NCBI GenBank assembly: GCA_024228935.1
Contig: JAAESX010000231.1
Location: 56,172-120,171, forward strand
DNA length: 64,000 nucleotides
Direction of reading: 5' to 3'
Source: Pseudomonadota bacterium
GTDB lineage: Bacteria > Myxococcota_A > UBA796 > CAJQPC01
In this document: one piece after another, positions 37,376-46,125 of the stretch
Position numbering within the stretch: position 1 is the first letter of the stretch
How the letters are laid out: each line of letters starts with the position of its first letter
Made by a program: the position numbers and the translations under genes
The notes under the pieces: model-generated
Seen by the model: the letters and a program-made list of their open reading frames with translations, nothing else
Told to the model about the DNA's origin: nothing
The model's database searches: none

Positions 37376-38248
37376 ATGCTGCATGCCCGTGTCCTACGCG
37401 ATGACGCCGGGGTGGAACCGCCCGTTCGCCTCGGCGCCCTGCTGTCCCTCCTGGTTGGAGACGAGCTCGAGATCTGCGATCCGCGAGATCGAGCGGGCCT
37501 CCACCCGCTCCTCGTGCCGCTCGCGCGCGACGAGAACACCACCACGGCGCTCCTGCGCTGGCCCACGCCGTCCACGGGCCACCCACTCCCGCTCGTCCGT
37601 GCGGGCAGTCGCGGGATGAGCCTGCTGGCGCTGTCTGCGGACCAGTGGCTGCACAAGGAGCTCGCCACCCGTGACGCGGATGGCGACGACGCTGCGGGGC
37701 TCGCTCGGGCGGTGAACCGGGACGAGGTCCTGTACGAGCCCGGCACGCTGGCGCTCTCGAACCTGCCGCTCAAGGCGTACCTGCTGCTCAAGGTCGGCGG
37801 GCTGCCCGAGCTGTACTACGAGCTCGCGCTGCGCCATGAGGAGAAGGGCGACGAGATGGCCGCCTGTGTGACCGCGGATCGATGCACGACCGCCATCCCG
37901 GACTTCGGCGAGCCGCACGTCTTCCGGACCGCGCTCCTGGATCGGCTGGGTCGGCACGACTCGGCCCGGGAGTCGGCGCGTGCGGCGCTCACCCTGCCGC
38001 TGTGGACGCTCGGCGCCCCGTTCGAGGCGGTGGCGCTGAAGGCGGGCTGGGCGAAGCCCGTCACGTCGGCGCGGTTCCACGAGGCGGCGGACGACACGAC
38101 CAAGCCGGTGCTCGACCGAGCCGCTCACCGGATGGACGCCATCGCGGTCGAGGAGGGGGACTGGGATGCTGCGCGGCCCGAGCTCGCCGCGTTGTTCCGC
38201 GAGGGAGGCCTCGAGCAGCTGGCCGACTTCGTCAGTCCGCCAGCGTGA
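37376..38248 (+). CDS. Hypothetical TPR-like protein
   Basis: The 290-residue protein starts at ATG 37376, divergent from the kinase gene with 37 bases between starts. The N-terminal half is beta-rich with a hydrophobic core (VRLGALLSLLVGDELEICDP) and the C-terminal half is helical (FRTALLDRLGRHDSARESARAAL; HRMDAIAVEEGDWDAARPEL), resembling two TPR units. No signal peptide or catalytic motif. Its end overlaps the convergent phosphatase-like gene by 17 bases. Function unknown. Confidence 0.7.
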   Translation: MLHARVLRDDAGVEPPVRLGALLSLLVGDELEICDPRDRAGLHPLLVPLARDENTTTALLRWPTPSTGHPLPLVRAGSRGMSLLALSADQWLHKELATRDADGDDAAGLARAVNRDEVLYEPGTLALSNLPLKAYLLLKVGGLPELYYELALRHEEKGDEMAACVTADRCTTAIPDFGEPHVFRTALLDRLGRHDSARESARAALTLPLWTLGAPFEAVALKAGWAKPVTSARFHEAADDTTKPVLDRAAHRMDAIAVEEGDWDAARPELAALFREGGLEQLADFVSPPA

Positions 38249-39239
38249 TCCGGGCTCGGACGGCCTTGTGGTCGGCGTCGGGGAGTCGCTCGTAGCGCAG
38301 ACCCGAGGCGTCGATCGGGTCGCCCACCAGCAGCTGGTCGAGCCGGAAGAACGGCAGGTCGGGCCAGCCTCCTCCGGCGGGCCACGTCGCGGCCCAGACG
38401 CCGTGGATGGTGGCCGTGTCGGTGAGTCCCCGGTCCAGCAAGGTGCGGTGGACCCGGCTGTTCGGGACGTAGTTCAGATCACCGATGACCAGGACGGGAT
38501 CCTCGTCCTGGCACGGCCCCCAGGTCCCGACGACCCGGCCGTCCTCGATGTGGCTGGCGACCTCGTCGACGTACGGAACGAGGCCATCCGCGCAGGTGGG
38601 GGCGGGGGGCGGCGAGTGGATGCCGACGATGCACACGCTCGCCTGGGCGCGGACGAGCGCCATCGGCATGCCGCAGCTCGGAAGCTGGCCGAACTCCTCG
38701 GTGATCTCGGCGGCGCACAGGACGCCGCGGCGGCAGAACACCGCCATGCCGTGGCTCGTCCGGGGCAGATCCCGGTCGTAGTTGTCCGCGACGCGCTTCA
38801 TGCCCTCGATCTTCTCGCCGCGTTTCTCGATGGTGAGGACCACGTCCGTTTCGAGCTCGGCCAGGGCCACCTCGAGGTCGGTGACCACGTCGGAGTACGC
38901 CTGCACGTTGGCTGCGACCACGACGATGCCGCCCTCGGCCTCGGGCAGGTACGGCGGCACGCCCAGGGCCCCGAGACCGAGCGCCAGGGCGACGCCACCG
39001 AACCAGTGTCGGTGCTTCACGGCCACCCACAGGCCCCAGGGCAGCCACAGCAGCAGCAGGTGTCGCGGAAGCGTCAGCAGGCCAGCGCGGGCGGCGGAGA
39101 GCCACAGGACGTCCTCGGGCAGGACGCCGCTGATCGCTCCGCTGCAGAGCGCAGCCAGCAGCGGCAGGACGAAGCCCGCCGCGATGAGCAGGGCGCCACG
39201 ACGGTCCCGGACCGACGCGCCGGGAGCTCCGTCGCTCAC
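38232..39239 (-). CDS. Membrane-anchored endonuclease/exonuclease/phosphatase family protein
   Basis: About three N-terminal membrane segments (LLIAAGFVLPLLAALCSG, LPRHLLLLWLPWGLWVAV, ALALGLGALGVPPYL) are followed by an EEP domain: VVAANVQAY, HGMAVFCRRG, VCIVGIHSPPPAP, VLVIGDLNYVPNSRVHR and a final LPDADHKAVRARI. This matches the YafD-like subgroup. The usual catalytic Glu after NVQ is not obvious (TIEKRGEK), so activity is uncertain; relatives act on phosphodiesters or phospholipid headgroups. Last gene of a four-gene operon, starting at a GTG that overlaps the previous stop (GTGA). Confidence 0.85.
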   Translation of the reverse strand: MSDGAPGASVRDRRGALLIAAGFVLPLLAALCSGAISGVLPEDVLWLSAARAGLLTLPRHLLLLWLPWGLWVAVKHRHWFGGVALALGLGALGVPPYLPEAEGGIVVVAANVQAYSDVVTDLEVALAELETDVVLTIEKRGEKIEGMKRVADNYDRDLPRTSHGMAVFCRRGVLCAAEITEEFGQLPSCGMPMALVRAQASVCIVGIHSPPPAPTCADGLVPYVDEVASHIEDGRVVGTWGPCQDEDPVLVIGDLNYVPNSRVHRTLLDRGLTDTATIHGVWAATWPAGGGWPDLPFFRLDQLLVGDPIDASGLRYERLPDADHKAVRARITLAD

Positions 39240-39739
39240 TCGCCCCAGGCCGGGGGCGTGGCGTCGTTGATGACCACCTTGTGGCCTTCCTTGCGCACGA
39301 GCCGGGCGACGGACTCGGCCGCGCTCCCGAAGAGCAGTCGGCTGATGTACGGGCGATCTGCTCGCGACAGGTACACGACGTCGTGGTCGGCGGTCTCAGC
39401 CTGGGCGAGCTTCAGGTAGTCACCCTGGACCTCGTTCGCGGAGAACGGGATGCCGAGCTCAGCGGCCCCGCGTCGTCCTCGCTCGATGCGACGGACCGCG
39501 GTCGCATGGTGCTGCTTCTCGAGCGACTCGATGATCTGGGCCTGTGGGCCCGCGCCCAGGAACGCGTCTCCGTCGACGGTGGACTTGACCTGGGCGAGCT
39601 CCTCGGTCTCTCGGATGTAGAGGACGTGCAGGGCGACCTCTTCGCCGCCGTCCCGGATCTGGCGGGCCTCGGCCAGCGCTCCGTCGAGGCTCGCCTTCGA
39701 GTACCGCGTGGTCGACAGGATGAGCAGGACGCGCTTCAC
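39236..39739 (-). CDS. Universal stress protein-like (UspA fold)
   Basis: The 167-residue protein starts at a GTG overlapping the transporter stop. VKRVLLILSTTRYSKASLDGALAEARQ and a late DHDVVYLSRADRPYISRLLFGSAAESVARLV follow the Usp pattern (strand, helix, then phosphate loop and GSxxxxV helix). The ATP-binding G-2X-G-9X-G(S/T) motif is only partly present (LLFGSAAESV). Direct linkage to an anion transporter suggests it regulates transport or senses energy state, as Usp domains fused to transporters do. Confidence 0.8.
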   Translation of the reverse strand: MKRVLLILSTTRYSKASLDGALAEARQIRDGGEEVALHVLYIRETEELAQVKSTVDGDAFLGAGPQAQIIESLEKQHHATAVRRIERGRRGAAELGIPFSANEVQGDYLKLAQAETADHDVVYLSRADRPYISRLLFGSAAESVARLVRKEGHKVVINDATPPAWGE

Positions 39740-41136
39740 GACGAGACTCCCAGCCCGAGCAGCGGCCAGATCTTCCAGGCCACCGCAGCGAGGATGCAAA
39801 GGGCGGCCAGCGAGAGCACGGAGCCGACGGCGACCACCCTGCGAAGCCGGAGGTAGCCGGTGCCGAAGGCCATCGCCATCGCGGGCGTGGACGTCGGCAT
39901 GGAGAACGCGAGGCCGCAGGCCACCGACATCAAGACGGTGACCAGGCGGCCGTCCAGACCCAACGCAGGCGAGATCGCGAGGACCGCCGGGAGGGCGAGC
40001 GCGATGACGGCGGCGTTGGAGACGAACTCGGTCATGAGCATGGCCAGGCCTCCGATGACGAGCAGGGCGATGAAGACGGGAACGGAGCCGGTCGGAAGGA
40101 CGCTGGTGACGACCCACTTCATGGCGCCACTCTGGTCGAGGCCGGCGCCGATGGCGATGGCGCCGCCGTACAGCAGCACGATGCCCCAGTTGACGTAGCG
40201 CTCGGCTTCCTTCCACTCGAGCACCTTGAGCACGAACAGCGCGGCCGAGCCGACCAGCGCGATGGTGCCCAGTCCGTACTCTGGACCCCAGATCACCAGG
40301 GCGGGCACGAACAGGACCAGCACGCCGATGGTCCGGACCTCGGCCGCGGAGATCGACCCGAGCTGGGCGACGTCGTCGTTGAGCCGCTCGACGGCCGGGG
40401 CCAGCGGTACGCCCTCGTTCGGGAAGCTGATGCGGAGCCAGACGAACGCGATGGGAAGCAGCAACAGGCAGATGAGCAGCGTGGCGGAGCTGAACTCCAG
40501 GAACCCCAGCGAGTGGAGTGAGCCGGTCTCGCTCGCCCAGGTGGTGTAGGTCGAGAGCGCCAGGGACGCGCGGGCCGAGCTGAACAGGGTCAGGTTGCTG
40601 CCGATGATGGTGCCCCACGCCATGGACAGCAACAGTCGGCGAGCCAGGCGGGAGCGGGGTCCCAGGTCCAGCGCCTGGATCAGCCCGAGCACGATGGGGA
40701 GCATCAGCGCCGCGACGGCGTGGCTGACGACCACGGCGCAGAGTCCCCAGGACAGGAGCAGGACCGAGCCCGCGAGCATGTCCTCGGAGCCGGCCATCCG
40801 GCGCATGGCGGCCAGCGCCAGTCGCTTGCTCAGTCCGGTCCGCAGCATCGCGGACGCCACCAGGAAGACGCCGACGACGAAGAACACCGCCTGGTTCCCG
40901 AAGAGCGAGAAGGCGGCGTAGGGCTCGAGCACGCCGAGCAGCGGCAGCAGCGCCAGGCCGACCAGGGCGGTGACGGGCAGCGCGACCGGGGTCGACAGCC
41001 ACCACACGACGCACAGGGCCAGCACGGCGAGCCCACGCTGGCCGGGGACGGTCAGGCCCTCGGGGGTCGGCGCCAGGACGATGGCGAGGGTCAGGGCGGG
41101 GCCGAGGAACAGCCCGACCCGCTGGGGCCACTTCAC
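39736..41136 (-). CDS. DASS/SLC13-family anion transporter
   Basis: The 466-residue protein has about 11-12 membrane segments. Two helical hairpin-rich halves carry the signature regions GTIIGSNLTLFSS and LMTEFVSNAAVIALALPAVL, matching the SNT-like substrate/Na+ loops of the divalent anion:Na+ symporters (here GSN and VSNAA). Substrates in the family are dicarboxylates, citrate or sulfate. It starts at a GTG (41136) overlapping the thioesterase stop and its own stop overlaps the Usp gene, so the three are tightly coupled. Confidence 0.9.
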   Translation of the reverse strand: MKWPQRVGLFLGPALTLAIVLAPTPEGLTVPGQRGLAVLALCVVWWLSTPVALPVTALVGLALLPLLGVLEPYAAFSLFGNQAVFFVVGVFLVASAMLRTGLSKRLALAAMRRMAGSEDMLAGSVLLLSWGLCAVVVSHAVAALMLPIVLGLIQALDLGPRSRLARRLLLSMAWGTIIGSNLTLFSSARASLALSTYTTWASETGSLHSLGFLEFSSATLLICLLLLPIAFVWLRISFPNEGVPLAPAVERLNDDVAQLGSISAAEVRTIGVLVLFVPALVIWGPEYGLGTIALVGSAALFVLKVLEWKEAERYVNWGIVLLYGGAIAIGAGLDQSGAMKWVVTSVLPTGSVPVFIALLVIGGLAMLMTEFVSNAAVIALALPAVLAISPALGLDGRLVTVLMSVACGLAFSMPTSTPAMAMAFGTGYLRLRRVVAVGSVLSLAALCILAAVAWKIWPLLGLGVSS

Positions 41137-41567
41137 GGCTGGAGACGGTGCGCGACGATGTTGTAGGCGGCCCGAACCTGGGCGATCGTCCGCTCGCTGT
41201 CGTCGACGACCTGCTTCAGGTCGACGTTGACCACGGCGACCTTGTTGCCCAGCCGAACGACCTCGGCGTGCGCGATGACGTCGCGGTCCACGCGTCCGGG
41301 GCGCAGGTAGTCGATGCGCAGGTCCACCGTTGCGCAGGACAGATCGTCGGACAGCTGCGAGAAGACGGCCAGGCCGCCCGCCGCGTCCGCGAGCGCCGAG
41401 AGCACGCCGCCGTGCAGGGCCGGGAGGATGAAGTTGCCGACGTGGTCGGGGCGCGGGGGGATGCGGATGCGGCAGTCGCCCGCACCGATGTGATCGACCC
41501 GCATGCCCAGCAGACGGTTGAACGGGATGGCCTGCTCGAACATCTGGATCAGCTGCTCGTCGTTCAA
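41133..41567 (-). CDS. PaaI-like hotdog thioesterase
   Basis: Hotdog-fold acyl-CoA thioesterases have the segment HGGVLSALADAAGG, seen here as ALHGGVLSALADAAGGLAV, plus CATVDLRIDYLRPGR and HAEVVRLGNKVAVVNVDL. Length is 144 residues from a TTG at 41567 with GGAG upstream; a shorter start at ATG 41543 is possible. Family substrates are small aromatic or medium-chain acyl-CoAs. First gene of the GTGA-overlap operon: hydrolysis product (a carboxylate) and adjacent anion transporter make functional sense, but the link is inference. Confidence 0.88.
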   Translation of the reverse strand: MNDEQLIQMFEQAIPFNRLLGMRVDHIGAGDCRIRIPPRPDHVGNFILPALHGGVLSALADAAGGLAVFSQLSDDLSCATVDLRIDYLRPGRVDRDVIAHAEVVRLGNKVAVVNVDLKQVVDDSERTIAQVRAAYNIVAHRLQP

Positions 41568-41630
41568 CCCATCTCCGCTGCAAATCACTCGGGAACCGCG
41601 AGTGTATTCTCCCCGAGTCAGGATCAAGTG

Positions 41631-43112
41631 ATGTCGATCTGGAAAGCAAAGTCCGAGCAGATGCCGAGCGATGTCGCGAGCGACATCGAGCGCCAGCTCG
41701 CCGAGATCCGTGAGCTGGCGGACGCACAGGAGGAAGACCCGCACGTCACGGGCATCCTCATGGCGTGTTTCAGCCGGCTGAAGAAGACCGCCGAGACCCA
41801 CGGGCTCGAGGATCTGGCCGAGACCGCGCAGGCCTCGGCCGCCGACTGCAAGGGCGGGAACAAGGACCGGGCGCTGGAGCGCTTCATCGCCGAGGGCGGC
41901 GTGCCGCTCTCGGTGGCTCTCCCGCCCATCGTCGTCCTGGCGCACGAGGCGCTCGCGGTTCGGCTCGACGAGGAGGCCACGCCCAGCGTCCAGCTCATCC
42001 TCTTCGTGTCGTCGGTCGAGGAACTCCAGGCCGCCGTGGCCGCGCATCGCCCGCGCCACGTCATCCTGCCGAGCGAGGCCGTGGACGAGGTCCTGGCGCT
42101 TCCCGACGACCCCCGGCGTCATGTCTGGCTCTACCAGCCCTGCGCGTCGATCGACATGGAAGCCCGAGCGGACGCCCTTCGGCGCGGTGCAGCGGGCTTC
42201 GTCGGCTGGCCGCTGCGACTCAGTGACTGCCTGAAGCGGGCGCGCGCTCCGCTCAAGGGGCAGAGCGGGCTGCCGTACCGGGCGATGATCTTCGAGGGCG
42301 GCATGGGCGAGCGGGCGCTCCGCGTGCTCGACGGGCCCGACGTGCACACCTCGACCGAGACGGACCGCAGTCGTGTGCTCGCGGCGCTCGACCGCGAGGG
42401 CAGCGAGATCTTCATCGTCGACCTGGATGTCCATGGCGGCCACGCGCTGAACCTGGCGCGCACGATCAACTCGCACGAGCGGCTGCGGGACGTCCAGGTG
42501 CTGGGGCTGTCGCGCAAGGGGGCGATGAGCGAGCACGCCTCGGCGGCGGGCATCCGTCACTTCGTCCGCGTGCCGATCACCGACCCGGGCCTTCGCGGCC
42601 GTGCGGTCGGTGCGATGCGCGAGGTGCGCCATGTCCGCTCCATCGCCGAGACGGATGCGATCACGGGCGTGCTCAACCGGCACGCGTTCCTCGAGCGCGC
42701 TGATCACGCCTTGGCGCTCTCGCACCGTCAGGGCGAAGGCCTGGTCGCCGCGGTGATCGACGTCGTCGACCTGACCGGCATCAACGCGCGCAGCAGCCTG
42801 GGCGCCGGGGACCGCGTCCTGCGGCTGCTCGCCGAGGTGCTGATGGAGGACCTCCGCCGCACGGACATCATCGGCCGCATCGGCGGCGACGGCATCGGCG
42901 TGGTCCTGCCGGGCTGCACCGTGGCCAAGGCCCACACCCTGATGGAGGAGGCCTACGAGTCCTTCACGGCGTGGTTCCGCCCGGGCTCGGCGCTGGCCGC
43001 CACGCAGCTCACCACGGGCATCGTCGAGCTCTCCGACGACCCACGAGGCCTGCTGTGGCGGGCCGAGAACGTGATGCTGCAGGCCGAGCCCGGCACCATC
43101 GCGGTCGGCTAG
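41631..43112 (+). CDS. Degenerate GGDEF-domain protein
   Basis: The 493-residue protein begins with about 100 residues of helix-rich sequence, then two receiver-like Rossmann segments (SVQLILFVSSVEELQAAV; EGSEIFIVDLDVHGGHALNL). The GGDEF domain starts at ETDAITGVLNRHAF and has the signature GGDGI at residues 418-422 in place of GG(D/E)EF, so diguanylate cyclase activity is unlikely and c-di-GMP or GTP binding is the better guess. No transmembrane segment. The ATG at 41631 is divergent from the thioesterase operon with a 63-base gap. Confidence 0.85.
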   Translation: MSIWKAKSEQMPSDVASDIERQLAEIRELADAQEEDPHVTGILMACFSRLKKTAETHGLEDLAETAQASAADCKGGNKDRALERFIAEGGVPLSVALPPIVVLAHEALAVRLDEEATPSVQLILFVSSVEELQAAVAAHRPRHVILPSEAVDEVLALPDDPRRHVWLYQPCASIDMEARADALRRGAAGFVGWPLRLSDCLKRARAPLKGQSGLPYRAMIFEGGMGERALRVLDGPDVHTSTETDRSRVLAALDREGSEIFIVDLDVHGGHALNLARTINSHERLRDVQVLGLSRKGAMSEHASAAGIRHFVRVPITDPGLRGRAVGAMREVRHVRSIAETDAITGVLNRHAFLERADHALALSHRQGEGLVAAVIDVVDLTGINARSSLGAGDRVLRLLAEVLMEDLRRTDIIGRIGGDGIGVVLPGCTVAKAHTLMEEAYESFTAWFRPGSALAATQLTTGIVELSDDPRGLLWRAENVMLQAEPGTIAVG

Positions 43113-43116
43113 GAGC

Positions 43117-43521
43117 TCAGAGCTCCAGGAACTCGTGCGCGCGCACCTTGACGGTGCCCTGCATGATCGAGACGCGGCAGCCCAGGCGCCAGTCCTCGGG
43201 GTGCCCGTTCTCCTTCAGGGTGTTTCGCTCGCGGTCGTCCTGCGGGGACAGGTTCTCGGCGCCCTCGAGCACCTCGATCCGGCACGTCGCGCAGGTGCTG
43301 TCGTTGCAGCCGCTGCCGATCGGCTTCTTCATGTTCCCGCTGATGAACAGCGGGCTGTCCTCCGCGCCGCCGTCGTAGGTCTGCTCGTTGCCATCGCCGT
43401 CGACAAGGACCAGCGTCACCTTCTCGCGCCTAGGCGAGGGAGCCGCGGTGTCACGGGCAGCCTTGGACGGCGTCAGGCCGAGCAACTCCTTGAGTCGCTC
43501 ACGAATCCGAAAGGGGGTCAT
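43117..43521 (-). CDS. Plant-type [2Fe-2S] ferredoxin
   Basis: Ligands follow the C-X4-C-X2-C...C pattern: C72, C77, C80 (GCNDSTCATC) and C115 (RLGCRVSI). The fold markers TLVLVDGDGNEQTYDGG and LSPQDDRERNTL resemble the ferredoxin domains of dehydrogenase complexes and isc-type ferredoxins. There is an extra basic N-terminus of about 30 residues. Soluble electron carrier, 134 residues. The partner is unknown; the nearby FAD-linked oxidase is a possibility. Confidence 0.93.
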   Translation of the reverse strand: MTPFRIRERLKELLGLTPSKAARDTAAPSPRREKVTLVLVDGDGNEQTYDGGAEDSPLFISGNMKKPIGSGCNDSTCATCRIEVLEGAENLSPQDDRERNTLKENGHPEDWRLGCRVSIMQGTVKVRAHEFLEL

Positions 43522-43547
43522 CTGGTCTCCAGATCGAGGGTGGAGCG

Positions 43548-43561
43548 CTTAGCGAAGCGTC
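43548..43561. promoter_or_regulatory. Inverted repeat between ferredoxin and PEGA genes
   Basis: CGCTT AGCG AAGCG forms a 5-bp stem in the 83-base gap between the divergent ferredoxin and PEGA-protein starts. Weak evidence; it may be an operator or chance. Confidence 0.25.
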
Positions 43562-43604
43562 GGGTACTTGTCATTCTCCCGCGGGCGTGTCACAAGTTGC
43601 GACG

Positions 43605-44675
43605 ATGTCCTTTTTTGCGCTGCTGTTGTGCCCTTCTGCGTTTGCCGAGGATGCGGGTGACGTGTTCGTCAGCCTGCCGGGAAACCAGACCGGGGAAATC
43701 TTTGTTGATGGCCAGCCCACGGGCACTGCGGCTCCTGGAACGGTGCGGGTCTCGACGGGCTCCCACATGGTCCAGGTCAAGGGCGACTGCCTGACGGACA
43801 CCAAGTCCGCAGACGTCACCACCAACGGCGTGACGCGCCTGGAGATGGAGCTGAAGCCCCTCGGTGGCTTCGCCCAGATCGCGGTCACGCCTGCGGACGC
43901 CACGGTCATCCTGGACGGCGAGCCGCTCAAGGTCCCGGCCGCCATCGAGCTGTCCTGCGGGACGCACACGCTCACCAGCACGGCCAGCGGCTACCTGTCG
44001 GACACGCGCGACGTGAAGATCGAGATGGGCGGCGCCTACAAGGTCGACGTCGCCATGGCGCTCGAGGGCTTCGGCACGCTTTCGGTCGTCGTGAACCCGG
44101 TCGACGCCAAGGTCTTCCTCGACGGGACCGAGATCGCGACGGGACCGACCACGATCCCCGAGGTCCCCAAGGGCTCGCACCTGGTGGGCGCCACGGCCAA
44201 CGACCTGGCCCCGCGCGAGGAGACCGTCGAGGTCGTCTCGGGCGAGACCACCCGGGTCGAGTTCGACCTGACCGTGCCGTCGGATGCGGTCGGGGACCCG
44301 TCGCTCGTCGTGACGGTGCCGCCCGAAGAGGAGAAGACGCCCCGCGAGCCTCGGGAGATCAACGCCACCAAGCTCATCGCGGGTGGTGCGCTCGTCGCGG
44401 TCGGTGTCGGCGCCATCGGTGCCGGAGGCGCCATCCGGGCCAAGGGGCTGGAGTTCCACGAGCAGTACGCCGCGCTGGACGGCGATGGCGACGGCTGGAT
44501 CGACCCCGAGAACGAGGCGGTCGCGAACCGGCTCTGGCAGGACGAGATCCAGCCCCGCAAGGTGCAGTCGACGGCCCTGTTCGCGGTCGGCGGCGTGGCG
44601 CTGCTGGGCGGCGCGGGCGCGTTCGTCCTCCTCGAGGAAGACGGCGCCATGATCGGGGTGAACGGCCGGTTCTGA
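43605..44675 (+). CDS. Exported PEGA-domain protein
   Basis: The ATG at 43605 gives the signal peptide MSFFALLLCPSAFA. Three consecutive PEGA modules follow (GEIFVDGQPTGTAAPGTVRV, ATVILDGEPLKVPAAIEL, AKVFLDGTEIATGPTTIPEV), each with the typical strand-turn pattern. After an acidic linker are two membrane segments flanking a charged, possibly calcium-binding stretch (LDGDGDGWIDPENE). PEGA domains are thought to bind cell-wall or surface polymers. 356 residues. Its stop overlaps the next start (TGATG). Confidence 0.88.
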   Translation: MSFFALLLCPSAFAEDAGDVFVSLPGNQTGEIFVDGQPTGTAAPGTVRVSTGSHMVQVKGDCLTDTKSADVTTNGVTRLEMELKPLGGFAQIAVTPADATVILDGEPLKVPAAIELSCGTHTLTSTASGYLSDTRDVKIEMGGAYKVDVAMALEGFGTLSVVVNPVDAKVFLDGTEIATGPTTIPEVPKGSHLVGATANDLAPREETVEVVSGETTRVEFDLTVPSDAVGDPSLVVTVPPEEEKTPREPREINATKLIAGGALVAVGVGAIGAGGAIRAKGLEFHEQYAALDGDGDGWIDPENEAVANRLWQDEIQPRKVQSTALFAVGGVALLGGAGAFVLLEEDGAMIGVNGRF

Positions 44676-46054
44676 TGCGGGTGATCACCGACCCGGCCGT
44701 CCTCGCCGGGTACCTGTCGGACGCCTCGAACACCCACGGTCACGCGGACGGGCTGCTGCGCCCGGGCGACGTGACCGAGGTCGCCGAGATCGTCCGGCAC
44801 TGCCAGGACAACGGCATCCCGCTGACCGTCACGGCCGCGCGCACCTCGACGACCGGCGGGCCGGTCCCCGAGGGCGGCTGGCTGCTCTCGCTCGAGAAGC
44901 TCTGCGCGATCGAGTCCATCGGGGAGAAGCGCGCTCGGGCCCAGGCAGGCGTCCTGCTCGGCGAACTCCAGACCGAGATCGAGGCGACCGGGCGCATGTT
45001 CCCGCCCGATCCGACCTCGCGGAACGAGTGCACGCTGGGCGGCGCCATCGCCTGCAACGCCAGTGGCGCCCGGAGCTTCGCCTACGGGTCCATCCGGAGT
45101 TGGGTGGTCGAGGTCGAGGCCGTGCTGCCCACCGGCGAGGTCGTCACGGCGGATCGGTCGACGCCGATCCCCGAGGGCTGGACATCTCCCGCCTGGCTCC
45201 AGCCGAAGGTGAAGTCCGCCACGGGCTACGTCCCGACGGACAACCTGCTCGACCTGCTCATCGGCAGTGAAGGCACGCTCGGCATCGTCACGGCGGCCAC
45301 GCTGCGGCTGACCACGCTCCCGAACGAGGTGTTCTCGGTGCTGGCGTTCTTCCCGAGCGTCGAGGCCGGCCTCGAGTGTGTGGAGTCCGCTCGCTTCGAC
45401 GAGCACGCGCGTCCTCGCTGCATCGAGTGGTACGACTGCCACAGCCTGGACCTGGTCCGCGAGCGGGTCCCGGACATCCCTGCGGGTGCCGTGGCCGCGG
45501 TCTGGTGCGAGCAGGAGACCGGCGACGCCGAAGCGGACATGGAGGTCTGGTTCGAGCGGCTCGAGGCGAGCGGCGCGCTGGTCGACGACACGCTGTTCGC
45601 GGACGACGAGCCCGGACTGGAGCGGCTGCGGGCGGTGCGCCACGCGGTCCCTGCTGGCGTGAACGACATCGTGACCGGCAACGGCATGCCCAAGGTGGGC
45701 ACGGACTTCGCAGTCCCCGATGAGCACCTGGCCGAGATGATGGCCGCGTACGACGCTGTGGAGATTCGACACGTCCTGTTCGGGCACGTCGGGGACAACC
45801 ACCTGCACCTGAACCTGCTGCCCGCCGACGAGGCCGAGCTCGCCGAGGCCTGGGCGATCTGGCGGAACCTCTACGCGCTGGCGCTGTCCTTCGGGGGCAC
45901 CCTCTCCGCCGAACACGGGGTGGGCAAGCTCAAGCGCCGCTACCTCGAGCAGATGGTCGGTGGTGACACATATGCGGCGTTCAAGCTGCTGAAGTCGCAG
46001 GCCGACCCGGCCTGGATCCTGGGCCGCGGGACCCTTTTGGATCCGGACGTGTAA
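44675..46054 (+). CDS. FAD-linked oxidase, GlcD/D-lactate dehydrogenase family
   Basis: The vanillyl-alcohol-oxidase-type FAD-binding half shows LLRPGDVTEVAEIV, PPDPTSRNECTLGGAIACNA, FAYGSIRSWVVEVEAVLPTG and SEGTLGIVTAATLRL. The C-terminal FAD-oxidase half has LFGHVGDNHLHLNLLP and LSAEHGVGKLKRRYLE, the metal/substrate His motifs of glycolate and D-lactate dehydrogenases. 459 residues with no iron-sulfur extension. Translationally coupled to the PEGA gene, although the functional reason is not clear. Confidence 0.92.
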   Translation: MRVITDPAVLAGYLSDASNTHGHADGLLRPGDVTEVAEIVRHCQDNGIPLTVTAARTSTTGGPVPEGGWLLSLEKLCAIESIGEKRARAQAGVLLGELQTEIEATGRMFPPDPTSRNECTLGGAIACNASGARSFAYGSIRSWVVEVEAVLPTGEVVTADRSTPIPEGWTSPAWLQPKVKSATGYVPTDNLLDLLIGSEGTLGIVTAATLRLTTLPNEVFSVLAFFPSVEAGLECVESARFDEHARPRCIEWYDCHSLDLVRERVPDIPAGAVAAVWCEQETGDAEADMEVWFERLEASGALVDDTLFADDEPGLERLRAVRHAVPAGVNDIVTGNGMPKVGTDFAVPDEHLAEMMAAYDAVEIRHVLFGHVGDNHLHLNLLPADEAELAEAWAIWRNLYALALSFGGTLSAEHGVGKLKRRYLEQMVGGDTYAAFKLLKSQADPAWILGRGTLLDPDV

Positions 46055-46125
46055 GAGTCTGAACGATCCCTCCGTTCTTCAGGCGGAGGAAACGAACTTG
46101 AGGACGCTGGGAACTGACATCCGTA

